From: Brevundimonas sp. Leaf363
GTDB taxonomy: Bacteria > Pseudomonadota > Alphaproteobacteria > Caulobacterales > Caulobacteraceae
Direction: 5' to 3'
Assembly: GCF_001424025.1 (NCBI RefSeq)
Contig: NZ_LMPZ01000004.1
Location: forward strand, 62,001 to 126,000
DNA: 64,000 nucleotides
Each line of letters starts with the position of its first letter. Positions within the stretch are counted from its first letter, which is position 1. The translations under genes and the position numbers were made by a program. This document shows, one piece after another, positions 1 to 8,272 of the stretch. The notes beneath the pieces are model-generated. The model ran no database searches and was not told the DNA's origin. It saw nothing but the letters and a program-made list of their open reading frames with translations.

Positions 1-1886
1 GACGGGTGCGTGTTGCCCGGGCCGGAAAAGACGTAGTGCAGGTCCGGCGCGCGGAAGCCGGTTCCGTAGGCGGCCCGGAACATCAGAGTGTTGATCGGCC
101 TGTATTCCAGACCGAAGTTGTAGGTGAACTCGCCCACGCCGCGACCGGCGAACTTGTAGTGGTCGTAGCGGCCGGCGGTGCTGAACTCCAGATTGCTCAG
201 CAGCGGCGCCCGCACTTCATAGCCGGCGCCGTAATGGTCGCGCTCGCCCTCCCCGTCCGAATCCACCAGGCCGTAGTAGTAGGGCGTCAGCGCCAGAGGA
301 TCGGGATTGAGGTCGTAGCCCTGATTGCCGGCCTCGATCACGGCGGCGAACCCGACGGGGCCGGCGGGCAGTTCGAACAGGGCCGCGTTGGTAATGGTCG
401 CCGATACGCTGTCGGTGCGCGACCGGGGACTGTAGACGGCGTCCTGCGAGATCATGTCGTACTCAGCGGTCGTCAGCGGCTGGTACAGGCGCGCCGCGTC
501 CTCGCCGACCGAGAAGATCGCATAGCCGGTGTCGGCGTCTATGCCGAGTTGCGGGCCGAGGAAGAATTCGTTCGCGACGCTGGCGATGATCTGGGGGAAG
601 CGGACCTTCGAGCGATATTCCGCATGGTTGTAGGCCAGTTCATAGCCCCACTGATCGGCGTCGCCGAACGTGCCTTTGATCCCCGGCGTGATGGTGAAGC
701 TGTCCGACCGGTTGCGCGTGAAGCCGCGGGACAGACCGCCCATTTCCTCGGGCGAGAACTGCCGCTGCCAGCCCTCCAGCAGACCGGTGTCGGCGTTGAA
801 GAACAGGCCGTCCTCGCTGCCCTCGGCGTCCTGGTAAGACCAGCTCTGGACGTCGGGGAACAGCTTCAGGTCGCTGTGGCTGTACTGCACGTCGAGGAAT
901 AGCTCGGTGCGGTCGTCCAGCGTGTAACCCATCGAGGCGTAGGTGTTCACGCTCTGGCGTTCGCTCAGGATCGTGCCGTAGCCGATGGATTCATTGCTGC
1001 CGCAGAACATGCCGTAGCGCGGCCGGTTGGCGTAATAGGTCGTGCCGCCGTTCTGCGCGCTCAGGGCGTCGCAGGTCGCCTGGCCCGGGTCCAGATAGTC
1101 GTCCACCTCGTCGAAGCGCAGATAGGCGCGCCGCGCCAGGGGGGTGTCGCGCGTGGGATCGTCGGCGGTCGAATCCTGGATGCCACGCTCATAGGCCCAG
1201 AGCGGCTCCTGGTTCAGCACCTCGACGCCGACGACGCCGTGGAAAGCCCCTCGCTCCCAGCCCGAGGTGATCGTCAGGCGCTGCGATTCGCCGCCGCCGC
1301 CCTCCGTGAAGCCCGAGCGGAAATCGACGCGCGTGCCGTCGGCCGATGTCTTCAGGATGAAGTTGACGACCCCGGCGATGGCGTCCGAGCCGTACACCGC
1401 CGAGGCGCTGCCGCTCAGCACCTCGACCCGCTCGATCAGGCCGACCGGGATGTTCGAGACGTCGGTGAAGTTGCTCTGGCCCTGGAAGGGCAGCGGGAAG
1501 TCGGCGATGCGGCGGCCGTTGACCAGCACCAGGGTATGGTTGGGCCCCAGACCCCGCAGATCGACCTGTTGCGCGCCGGGCGTGAAGGAGGCGCCGGAGA
1601 AGGACTGCTGGCTCTGGGTCTCGCCCCCGTTCTGCGTCACGGCGCGCAGCAGGTCGGGCACGCTCTGATAGCCGTTGCGCAGGATGTCCTCGGCCGTGAT
1701 CGTGGTGACCGGTGCGGGTCCTTCGGTGTCGATCTGGCGCGGAATACGCGACCCCAGCACGATGACCTCGTCGACATCCGACAATGCGCCCTGCGATGGC
1801 GCAGCCGGCGTCTGGGCCGCCGCCGCCAGGGCGATAAAGCTGGTGCTGGCGCTCAGCACACCGATGACCGACTTGATGTAGCGCAT
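1..1886 (-). CDS. TonB-dependent receptor (C-terminus beyond window)
   Basis: Outer-membrane TonB-dependent receptor that would take up a large substrate using energy from TonB. The reading frame is open from ATG at 1886 (minus strand) to the window edge, so about 628 residues are seen and the end of the barrel is missing. The N-terminus is a signal peptide (MRYIKSVIGVLS.., ending around AAAAQ). It is followed by a TonB-box-like stretch (DEVIVLGSR) and a plug domain with VDLRGLGPNHTLVLVNGRR, IERVEVLSGSASAVYGSDA and GVVNFILK, all typical of the family. The visible end (FRAAYGTGFRAPDL) is a classic barrel motif. It is divergent from the cyanophycinase/isoaspartyl peptidase fusion, 136 bases between starts, so beta-aspartyl peptides are a reasonable but unproven substrate. 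Confidence 0.93.
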   Translation of the reverse strand, partial: MRYIKSVIGVLSASTSFIALAAAAQTPAAPSQGALSDVDEVIVLGSRIPRQIDTEGPAPVTTITAEDILRNGYQSVPDLLRAVTQNGGETQSQQSFSGASFTPGAQQVDLRGLGPNHTLVLVNGRRIADFPLPFQGQSNFTDVSNIPVGLIERVEVLSGSASAVYGSDAIAGVVNFILKTSADGTRVDFRSGFTEGGGGESQRLTITSGWERGAFHGVVGVEVLNQEPLWAYERGIQDSTADDPTRDTPLARRAYLRFDEVDDYLDPGQATCDALSAQNGGTTYYANRPRYGMFCGSNESIGYGTILSERQSVNTYASMGYTLDDRTELFLDVQYSHSDLKLFPDVQSWSYQDAEGSEDGLFFNADTGLLEGWQRQFSPEEMGGLSRGFTRNRSDSFTITPGIKGTFGDADQWGYELAYNHAEYRSKVRFPQIIASVANEFFLGPQLGIDADTGYAIFSVGEDAARLYQPLTTAEYDMISQDAVYSPRSRTDSVSATITNAALFELPAGPVGFAAVIEAGNQGYDLNPDPLALTPYYYGLVDSDGEGERDHYGAGYEVRAPLLSNLEFSTAGRYDHYKFAGRGVGEFTYNFGLEYRPINTLMFRAAYGTGFRAPDLHYVFSGPGNTHP

Positions 1887-2022
1887 GCCCAACTCCCTGC
1901 CGCGATCACGCCACAATGCAGGGCCTTCCAACTTTTTGAAGCATTAAAATGTCCGATCGTATCGCGCGCGGCGACAGAATGTGCGTTTATGGCATTTAGA
2001 CAACAAGGTTGAGGGTCAAAAC

Positions 2023-3963
2023 ATGCGGTCGGCGTTGTTCGCGGTTCTCGGCGTTGTCGCGCTCATGCTCGGCCTGTCTCCCGCCCCATCGGCCAGCGCG
2101 TCCGACACCGGCTACACCTATTTCGAAATCGGCGACGTCTCAGCCCCGACGCCGGGTTCGACCGAGCCTGGCCTGATGCTGATGGGTGGCGGCGAATGGT
2201 CGTACGACGCCTGGCGCTGGTTCCTGTCCCAGGCCGGGAACGGTCACATCGTCATCCTGCGCGCATCCGGCGACGCCGAGGCGGGTGAGGAGATCTATCG
2301 CCAGATCGGCGGTGCGGCCTCGGTCCAGACCGTGATCTTCGACGACCGCAAGGCGGCCGAAGACCCGCGCATCCTGGCCATGCTGGACCATGCCGACGGC
2401 ATCTTCCTGGCCGGCGGCGATCAGGCGAACTACGTCCGGTTCTGGAAAGGCACGTCGGTCCAGAAGGCCATCAACGATCACGTCGCGCGCGGCCGCCCGA
2501 TCGGCGGCACCAGCGCCGGCCTCGCCATCCTCGGGGCCGTCGGCTACGGGGCGATGGACGGCGGCAGCGTGGACGCCATCACCGCCCTGCGCGATCCGAC
2601 CGGCCCGGCCGTGACCCTGGTCGGCGACTTCCTCGACATGCCGTATCTGGACCATGTCGTCACCGACACCCACTTCACCGCCCGCAGTCGTCTGGGCCGG
2701 CTGATCGCCTTCGTGGCCCAGGTCCGCGCGGGCGGCGACCCTCAGGCCATCGGCATCGGCGTGGATGAGGACGGCGCCCTGTGCGTCGACAAGGACGGCG
2801 TCGGGCGCTTTTACACCGCCAGCCGCGGCTACGCCTGGCTGGTCCAGCCGGAGGGTGTCCCCACCCTGACGTCCGGCAAGCCGCTCGACTATCCGGTCGT
2901 GCGCATCACCACCCTGGGGACCGAAGGCCGCATCGACCTGAAGACCATGCGGATCAGCCAGCCCGTCTTTTCCGGCACGGCCTCGGTCGTCGCCGGCCGC
3001 CTGGAAGGCGTGCCCGTCGATCCCCATGCGCCATGGTCGCTGGCCATCCACGGCGGCGCCGGGGTGATCGAGCGCGGCGCCCTGACGCCCGAAGCCGAGG
3101 CCGGCTATCGCCAAGGCCTGCAGGCCGCCCTCGACGCCGGCGCGGCCGTCCTGTCGAACGGCGGAACCAGCCTGGACGCGGTCGAGGCCACCGTCCGCGT
3201 GCTGGAGGACAATCCCCTGTTCAACGCCGGCAAGGGCGCCGTCTTCAACGCCGATGGCGTGAACAATCTGGACGCATCCATCATGGACGGCGCCTCGCGC
3301 AACGCCGGCGCCGTCACGGGCGTCACGCGCACCCGCAACCCGGTCAGCCTGGCCCGTGTCGCGATGGAGCGGTCGGGCCGCCTGCTGCTGTCCGGCCCGG
3401 GGGCGGACGCGTTCTCTCGCCTGCAAGGCCTCGAGCAGGTCGAGCCTTCCTACTTCTTCACGCAAGAGCGGTGGAACCAGTATCTGGCGTGGAAGGCCGG
3501 CCAGCAGCAGGCGGCCATCGACCCGACCCACCGCTATGGCACCGTCGGCGCGGTAGCCTTGGACAAGCAGGGTCACCTGGCGGCGGCGACCTCCACGGGC
3601 GGCCTGACCGGCAAGCAGTGGGGCCGCATCGGCGATTCGCCCATCATCGGCGCCGGCACATACGCGGCGGACGGCGTCTGCGCCGTCTCGGCGACAGGGA
3701 CGGGCGAATACTTCATCCGCACCTCGGCCGCGCGCCAGGTCTGCGACCGCGTCGACTGGAACGACCAGACCATCCAGGAAGCGGCCGACGACACCATCTC
3801 CGACATCGGCGAGATCGGCGGCGACGGCGGCCTGATCGCCATGGACGGAGACGGCAAGGTCGCCTTCGCGATGAACAGCGAGGGGATGTATCGCGGCTCC
3901 GTCAGTTCGTCCGCCCCGGCCCAGGTCGCCATCTACGACGACGAAGGTCAGCCCCGCCCCTGA
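2023..3963 (+). CDS. cyanophycinase–isoaspartyl peptidase/L-asparaginase fusion, exported
   Basis: 646-residue two-enzyme protein. Residues 1-26 are a signal peptide. Residues about 40-300 are a peptidase S51 cyanophycinase: the nucleophile motif GGTSAG has its serine at 164, and DTHFTARSRLGRL (from 215) matches the conserved cyanophycinase DxHF..R.R.GRL block. Residues about 337-646 are an Ntn-hydrolase isoaspartyl peptidase (WSLAIHGGAG, then HRYGTVGAVALD with the autoprocessing threonine at 507, and GTGEYF). Cyanophycinase releases beta-Asp-Arg dipeptides from cyanophycin and isoaspartyl peptidase splits them to Asp and Arg, so one chain could do both steps. The ATG at 2023 is preferred over an upstream GTG at 1981 because GAGGG lies 7 bases before it and the signal peptide begins there. 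An Lrp-type regulator follows after 22 bases. Confidence 0.9.
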   Translation: MRSALFAVLGVVALMLGLSPAPSASASDTGYTYFEIGDVSAPTPGSTEPGLMLMGGGEWSYDAWRWFLSQAGNGHIVILRASGDAEAGEEIYRQIGGAASVQTVIFDDRKAAEDPRILAMLDHADGIFLAGGDQANYVRFWKGTSVQKAINDHVARGRPIGGTSAGLAILGAVGYGAMDGGSVDAITALRDPTGPAVTLVGDFLDMPYLDHVVTDTHFTARSRLGRLIAFVAQVRAGGDPQAIGIGVDEDGALCVDKDGVGRFYTASRGYAWLVQPEGVPTLTSGKPLDYPVVRITTLGTEGRIDLKTMRISQPVFSGTASVVAGRLEGVPVDPHAPWSLAIHGGAGVIERGALTPEAEAGYRQGLQAALDAGAAVLSNGGTSLDAVEATVRVLEDNPLFNAGKGAVFNADGVNNLDASIMDGASRNAGAVTGVTRTRNPVSLARVAMERSGRLLLSGPGADAFSRLQGLEQVEPSYFFTQERWNQYLAWKAGQQQAAIDPTHRYGTVGAVALDKQGHLAAATSTGGLTGKQWGRIGDSPIIGAGTYAADGVCAVSATGTGEYFIRTSAARQVCDRVDWNDQTIQEAADDTISDIGEIGGDGGLIAMDGDGKVAFAMNSEGMYRGSVSSSAPAQVAIYDDEGQPRP

Positions 3964-3985
3964 GGCGACCGTCAGGACCCCGCCG

Positions 3986-4438
3986 ATGTCCAAGTCCCAG
4001 GACCGCAACGAACTGGACGAGACCGACGTGCAGCTGTTGGCGCTGCTGCGCGAGGACGCCCGGCGCCAGGTTTCGGTGCTGGCCGCCGCGACCGGCGTCT
4101 CGCGAGCGACGGTCTACGCCCGCATCGCACGCATGGAGCAGCTGGGCGTCATCGACGGCTACACGGTCCGCGTCGGGACGGACTACGACCGTAGCCTGGT
4201 CCGCGCCCATGTGATGATGAAGCTGTCGCCGAAGCTGACGTCCGAGACCGAGGCGGCGCTCGCGGCCATGCCCGAGCTGTCGGCGCTCTATTCCATCAGC
4301 GGCGAGCACGACATGATCGCCATGCTGGCCGCCGTCGATCTGGCCGAGCTCGACCGGCTGATCGACAGGATCGGCATGCTGGAGGGCGTCGCGCGAACGA
4401 CGAGCTCGATCATTCTGGCCACCCGCGTCATCCGCTAG
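3986..4438 (+). CDS. Lrp/AsnC family transcriptional regulator
   Basis: 150-residue amino-acid-responsive regulator. An N-terminal winged helix-turn-helix (residues about 10-60, LDETDVQLLALLREDARRQ.. then GVSRATVYARIARM) is followed by a C-terminal ligand-binding AsnC (RAM) domain (about 75-145, with LYSISGEHDMIAMLAAVD). Length and architecture are normal for the family. It starts 22 bases after the cyanophycinase fusion and is probably co-transcribed with it. Aspartate, arginine or a beta-aspartyl dipeptide would be the natural effector (inference). Targets probably include the 1887-2022 region between the receptor and the peptidase. Confidence 0.92.
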   Translation: MSKSQDRNELDETDVQLLALLREDARRQVSVLAAATGVSRATVYARIARMEQLGVIDGYTVRVGTDYDRSLVRAHVMMKLSPKLTSETEAALAAMPELSALYSISGEHDMIAMLAAVDLAELDRLIDRIGMLEGVARTTSSIILATRVIR

Positions 4439-4516
4439 GCGGTTGTCCCCGCCCGACAGTTGCGCCGCCCAGCCGGTTGATAGCCTATGAGCGCATCTCC
4501 GGGGAGGCGAGCGAGC

Positions 4517-5350
4517 ATGACCAAGGGCGACGAGCAAGCGGGCCATATGCGGAGAGGCCGAGCAGGCGCCGGCATGAAAGCCTTGGCCATGGGGCTAAGC
4601 CTGTTCGCCGCGCTGGCGGGGCCGGCCTGGGCGCAGAGCCCGACGAGCGACTGGGAGCGTAGCGATGTCGCGGACGATGTGACGGCGACGATCCGGTTCG
4701 CGGACGCACCGACCTTTTCGGTGACCTGTTCCTCGGGCCAGCTGATGGTGCTGGTCAGCAGCCTGCCGAAGGCGGGCCAGGCGGCCCGGACCCGCAGCAT
4801 CGTCATCCGTCAGGCCGAAAGGACGCTGTCCATGCCCTGGATCGCCGGAGCGTCGGATGAAGCGCTCGCCGGCGCCCCCCGTCCGCTGGCGCGGGCGCTG
4901 CGCCGGGGCGGCCGCCTGACCGTACAGTCGCCGGGTGATGCCGACGCGATCGAATACGCATTGGATCTGCCGGCTCGATCAGAGGCCGTGACGCACGTCA
5001 TGGAGCGATGTGGGGCGCCGCTGGAAGATCCACGCGACGACCTGCCGCCCCTCGACAACGCCGCCATGCGATGGACGCGGGAGCCCGAGCCCTCCTATCC
5101 GGACCGTCTCACGCAGAACGGGCTGGCCGTCGTCAGCTGCATCACGACGCGGAACGGGCATCTGCGGGATTGTGTCGTGGAGGCTGAGTTTCCAACCGGC
5201 TTCGAACTGGGCCGCGCTGCGCTCCAGGCTTACCGCGTCGCCAATATCGGCAGGCGCAACGGAGGCGAGGTGGCCGACGGCCAACTGATGACGGCCGCTC
5301 TGCGGATGCCGTGCCAGAGGTGCCTGCAAGGCCCCGCTGCACCCCGGTAA
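4517..5350 (+). CDS. secreted protein with TonB C-terminal-like domain
   Basis: 277-residue protein with a hydrophobic export signal (MKALAMGLSLFAALAGPAWAQ) beginning at an internal ATG (4574). The ATG at 4517 has GGGGAGG 9 bases upstream and is used here; 4574 is the alternative and would give a cleaner signal peptide. The last 100 residues resemble the TonB C-terminal fold (PEPSYPDR, VSCITTRNGHLRDC, then GFELGRAALQAYR). There is no proline-rich spacer or separate membrane anchor as in a true TonB, so it is unlikely to be a standard energy transducer. Function is unknown. Two conserved-looking cysteine pairs suggest periplasmic disulfides. Confidence 0.7.
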   Translation: MTKGDEQAGHMRRGRAGAGMKALAMGLSLFAALAGPAWAQSPTSDWERSDVADDVTATIRFADAPTFSVTCSSGQLMVLVSSLPKAGQAARTRSIVIRQAERTLSMPWIAGASDEALAGAPRPLARALRRGGRLTVQSPGDADAIEYALDLPARSEAVTHVMERCGAPLEDPRDDLPPLDNAAMRWTREPEPSYPDRLTQNGLAVVSCITTRNGHLRDCVVEAEFPTGFELGRAALQAYRVANIGRRNGGEVADGQLMTAALRMPCQRCLQGPAAPR

Positions 5351-5448
5351 GCGCCCACCTTCAGGAAGCGCGTCCGCCAAAGTCATTTCGTCACGTAGGT
5401 CAGCTATGGCGCAATCTGTATGGCGAGACGCCACACGGGGAGCTTCTC

Positions 5449-7503
5449 ATGATCAAGGTTCTGGCGCGCGGGGCCCTTCTTTCCGTTCTGATGGCGGGCG
5501 CCGCCGGGTGCGCCTTTGCACAGGTCGCGGCGACGACGCCTGCTGCTGTGCGGGCCGCCGTGGACACGCAGCCGACCACGCGCGGCGAGGCGGGCAAGGG
5601 CGTGGTGGTGCTGACCGCGCAGGGGCCGCGCATCGTGGCGACGGCGGGGCTGGGCGGGATCGAAGTCTATGACGCGGCGGGGCGGCGCCTGTCGTCGACG
5701 CCGGCCGGCGAGGCGGGCAGTCTGGACGTCCGCTATGACGTGGCGGGTCAGACCGGCCCGGTGATCGTCGCCAGCGACACCACGACCAACGCCCTTCGCT
5801 TCTTCGCTCTCGACGACTCCACCCTGACCGAGATCGGCGCGCCGGTCCCGCTGGACTTCGCCATCGAAGGCGTCTGCCTGCTGCGTAACGCGTCGGACGC
5901 CGGCCTCTATGTCGTGGCCGTAGGCGACGGCGGCGAGGTGGATCAGTCGCTGGTCTACGCCGACGCCTCCGGCAAGCTGACGGCGCGCCAGTCGCGCCGC
6001 ATCGGCCTGCCCTCCCCGGCCGAACACTGCGTCGCCGACGACGCCTTCGGCCAGGTATACGTCTCCGAACAGACGGTCGGCCTGTGGCGCTTCGACAGCG
6101 ATCCGGAGACGGACGCCACCCCCACCCTGATCGACGCGCCGCGTCTGGGTCATGTGACCGAGGAGCTGGGCGGCGTGGCCCTGTACGACGGCGGTGAGGG
6201 TGCGAAGTATCTGATCGCGTCGGACGCCTCGTCAGGCAGGCTGTTCGCCTATGATCGGTCCAACGACGACGCTTGGCTCGGCGCCGTCAGCCTGACCGGC
6301 GCGAACGGCGTCGCCATCGGCGAGCCGGGCGCCCTGTCGGCCGTCAGCCTGGGCCTGCCAGGCCTGAGCCACGGCGGCCTAGTGGTCACCGATGAGGACG
6401 CCGAGGGCGGCGCCAACTACAAGCTGGTCTCGATCAGCGACCTGGCCGGTCCGCTCAAGCTCACCACGGGCCGGCCGCAGGATCCGCGCGCGGCGACGGC
6501 CGCCGCCACCGTCCCGACCGTCTTCGCCACGGTCGAGACCGCGCCGGTCGCCAGCGCCGGCGACGCCGCCGACGACCCCGCCATCTGGGCCAACCCGACC
6601 GATCCAGCCGCCAGCCTGATCGTCGCTACCGACAAGAAGTCGGGTCTGTACGTTTACGACATGCAGGGCCGGGTGCTGCAGCACCTGCCGGACGGCAAGA
6701 TGAACAACGTGGATCTGCGCTCCGGCTTCCTGCTGGGCGGCCAACCGATCGTCCTGGTCACCGCCAGCGACCGCACGAACAAGGCCGTCGCCATCTATCG
6801 CCTGGACACCGCGGCGCGGCGGCTGGTGAACATCGCCGACGGGATCCAGCCGACCGAACAGGGCGATCCCTACGGCCAATGCATGTATATCAGCCCCACG
6901 ACCGGCAAGACCTACGTCTTCATCAACGACTCGAACGGCGAGAAGCGCCAGTGGGAACTGATCGACGCCGGCAACGGCCGCGTCCGAGCCCAGCGGGTGC
7001 GCGACTTCGCCTTCTCCAGCCAGGTCGAGGGCTGCGTGGCCGACGATGCGGCGGGCGTGCTCTATGTCGATGAGGAGGACGTCGGGATCTGGCGCATGAG
7101 CGCCAAGCCGGACGGCGGGACGGGCATGACTTCGGTCCAGCGCGTCGACCAGAACCCGGCGCTGAAGGACGATCTGGAAGGCATCGGCCTTTACGACCTG
7201 GGCGGCGGACGCGGCTATCTGGTCGTCTCGAGCCAGGGCAACAACACCTACGCCGTCTATCGCCGCGAAGGCGCCAACGAATACATCGGCTCCTTCGCCG
7301 TGGTCGCCAACGGCCCGGCCGGCATCGACGGCATATCGGAGACCGACGGGCTGGAGATCACCAGCGACGACCTCGGCCCCGGCTTCGAGCACGGCGCCAT
7401 GATCGCTCAGGATGGACGCAACGTGCTGCCGGGCGAGCGGCAGAACTACAAGTACGTCCCGTGGACCAGCATCGCACAGGCGCTGAACCTGGAGGTGCGG
7501 TAG
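5449..7503 (+). CDS. tandem-domain beta-propeller phytase
   Basis: 684-residue exported 3-phytase of the beta-propeller type, releasing phosphate from myo-inositol hexakisphosphate with calcium. The signal peptide is MIKVLARGALLSVLMAGA..FAQ. Two phytase-like halves are visible. The C-terminal half (about 355-684) has the family blocks DAADDPAIWANPTDP, DGKMNNVDLR, TASDRTNKAVAIYRLD, QVEGCVADDAAGVLYVDEED and DLEGIGLYDL. The N-terminal half (about 40-340) has degenerate counterparts (IEGVCLLRN, EHCVADDAFGQVYVSEQTVGLWR, ELGGVALYDG) and lacks a clear DDPAIW block. Such dual-domain enzymes are known, the incomplete domain assisting the catalytic one. The ATG at 5449 follows CGGGGAG and is preferred to 5311. 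Pit phosphate-transport genes follow. Confidence 0.92.
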   Translation: MIKVLARGALLSVLMAGAAGCAFAQVAATTPAAVRAAVDTQPTTRGEAGKGVVVLTAQGPRIVATAGLGGIEVYDAAGRRLSSTPAGEAGSLDVRYDVAGQTGPVIVASDTTTNALRFFALDDSTLTEIGAPVPLDFAIEGVCLLRNASDAGLYVVAVGDGGEVDQSLVYADASGKLTARQSRRIGLPSPAEHCVADDAFGQVYVSEQTVGLWRFDSDPETDATPTLIDAPRLGHVTEELGGVALYDGGEGAKYLIASDASSGRLFAYDRSNDDAWLGAVSLTGANGVAIGEPGALSAVSLGLPGLSHGGLVVTDEDAEGGANYKLVSISDLAGPLKLTTGRPQDPRAATAAATVPTVFATVETAPVASAGDAADDPAIWANPTDPAASLIVATDKKSGLYVYDMQGRVLQHLPDGKMNNVDLRSGFLLGGQPIVLVTASDRTNKAVAIYRLDTAARRLVNIADGIQPTEQGDPYGQCMYISPTTGKTYVFINDSNGEKRQWELIDAGNGRVRAQRVRDFAFSSQVEGCVADDAAGVLYVDEEDVGIWRMSAKPDGGTGMTSVQRVDQNPALKDDLEGIGLYDLGGGRGYLVVSSQGNNTYAVYRREGANEYIGSFAVVANGPAGIDGISETDGLEITSDDLGPGFEHGAMIAQDGRNVLPGERQNYKYVPWTSIAQALNLEVR

Positions 7504-7621
7504 GCCGACGCGACGTACAGCCTGCGCCTTTCGACGGCCTCGCCAGCCTGCCGCCGCCGACCTCGAACCGGCGAAAGAACCACGCTCACTCGACAGCGGC
7601 CTCGGCGCGGCCTAGTGCCGC

Positions 7622-8269
7622 ATGATGCTGCACTGGTTCCAAAACCTTCTGCCCAAGGAAGATAACTTCTTCCGGCTGTTCGAGGCGCACGCCGCGACCC
7701 TGACGGCCGGGGCCGGCGCGCTGCGCAGCCTGCTGGACGGCGGCGAAGCCGTGCCGGCGCGGTGCGCCGAGATCGTCGATCACGAACACGCCGCCGACGC
7801 CGTCGCGCGCGAGGTGCTGTTCGCGGTGCGCCGCAGCTTCGTGACGCCCTTCGACCGGTCGGACATCCGTGGACTGACGAACTCGCTCGACGACACGGTC
7901 GACCAGATGCAGAAGACCGCCAAGCTGGTCACCCTGTTCGAACTGCGCGACTTCACCGACACCATGCGGTCGCTGGGCGACCTGGCCGTTCAATGCGGGA
8001 CGCTGACGGCCGAAGCGATTTCGCTGCTGCCGGACATGCGCAAGAACCGCGACCGGCTGAATGCGCTGACCGAGCAGATCGCCTGCCTCGAGAGCGACAG
8101 CGACACCCTCTACGACGAAGGCATGCGGGCGCTGTATCTTCAGACCCGCGGCGGCGACGCCATGGCCTATGTGGTCGGCGCCGAAATCTACGACAGCCTG
8201 GAGAAGGTGATCGACCGGTTCGAGGACGTGGCGAACCGGATCAACGGCGTGCTGGTCGAGCATCTCTGA
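7622..8269 (+). CDS. Pit accessory protein, DUF47/PhoU-like
   Basis: 215-residue, mostly helical DUF47 (PhoU-like) protein, which normally pairs with Pit-type phosphate permeases and modulates them. The opening WFQNLLPKEDNFFRLFEAHA is typical of the family, as are DRSDIRGLTNSLDDTVDQM and the C-terminal IYDSLEKVIDRFEDVANRI. Its stop is followed after 3 bases by the Pit transporter start, so the two are translationally close. The start at 7622 has a second ATG at 7625. Confidence 0.93.
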   Translation: MMLHWFQNLLPKEDNFFRLFEAHAATLTAGAGALRSLLDGGEAVPARCAEIVDHEHAADAVAREVLFAVRRSFVTPFDRSDIRGLTNSLDDTVDQMQKTAKLVTLFELRDFTDTMRSLGDLAVQCGTLTAEAISLLPDMRKNRDRLNALTEQIACLESDSDTLYDEGMRALYLQTRGGDAMAYVVGAEIYDSLEKVIDRFEDVANRINGVLVEHL

Positions 8270-8272
8270 TCC

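Noticed and set aside
2140-4008. 622-residue minus-strand open frame
   Set aside because: Antisense to the cyanophycinase fusion with low-complexity composition; a shadow.
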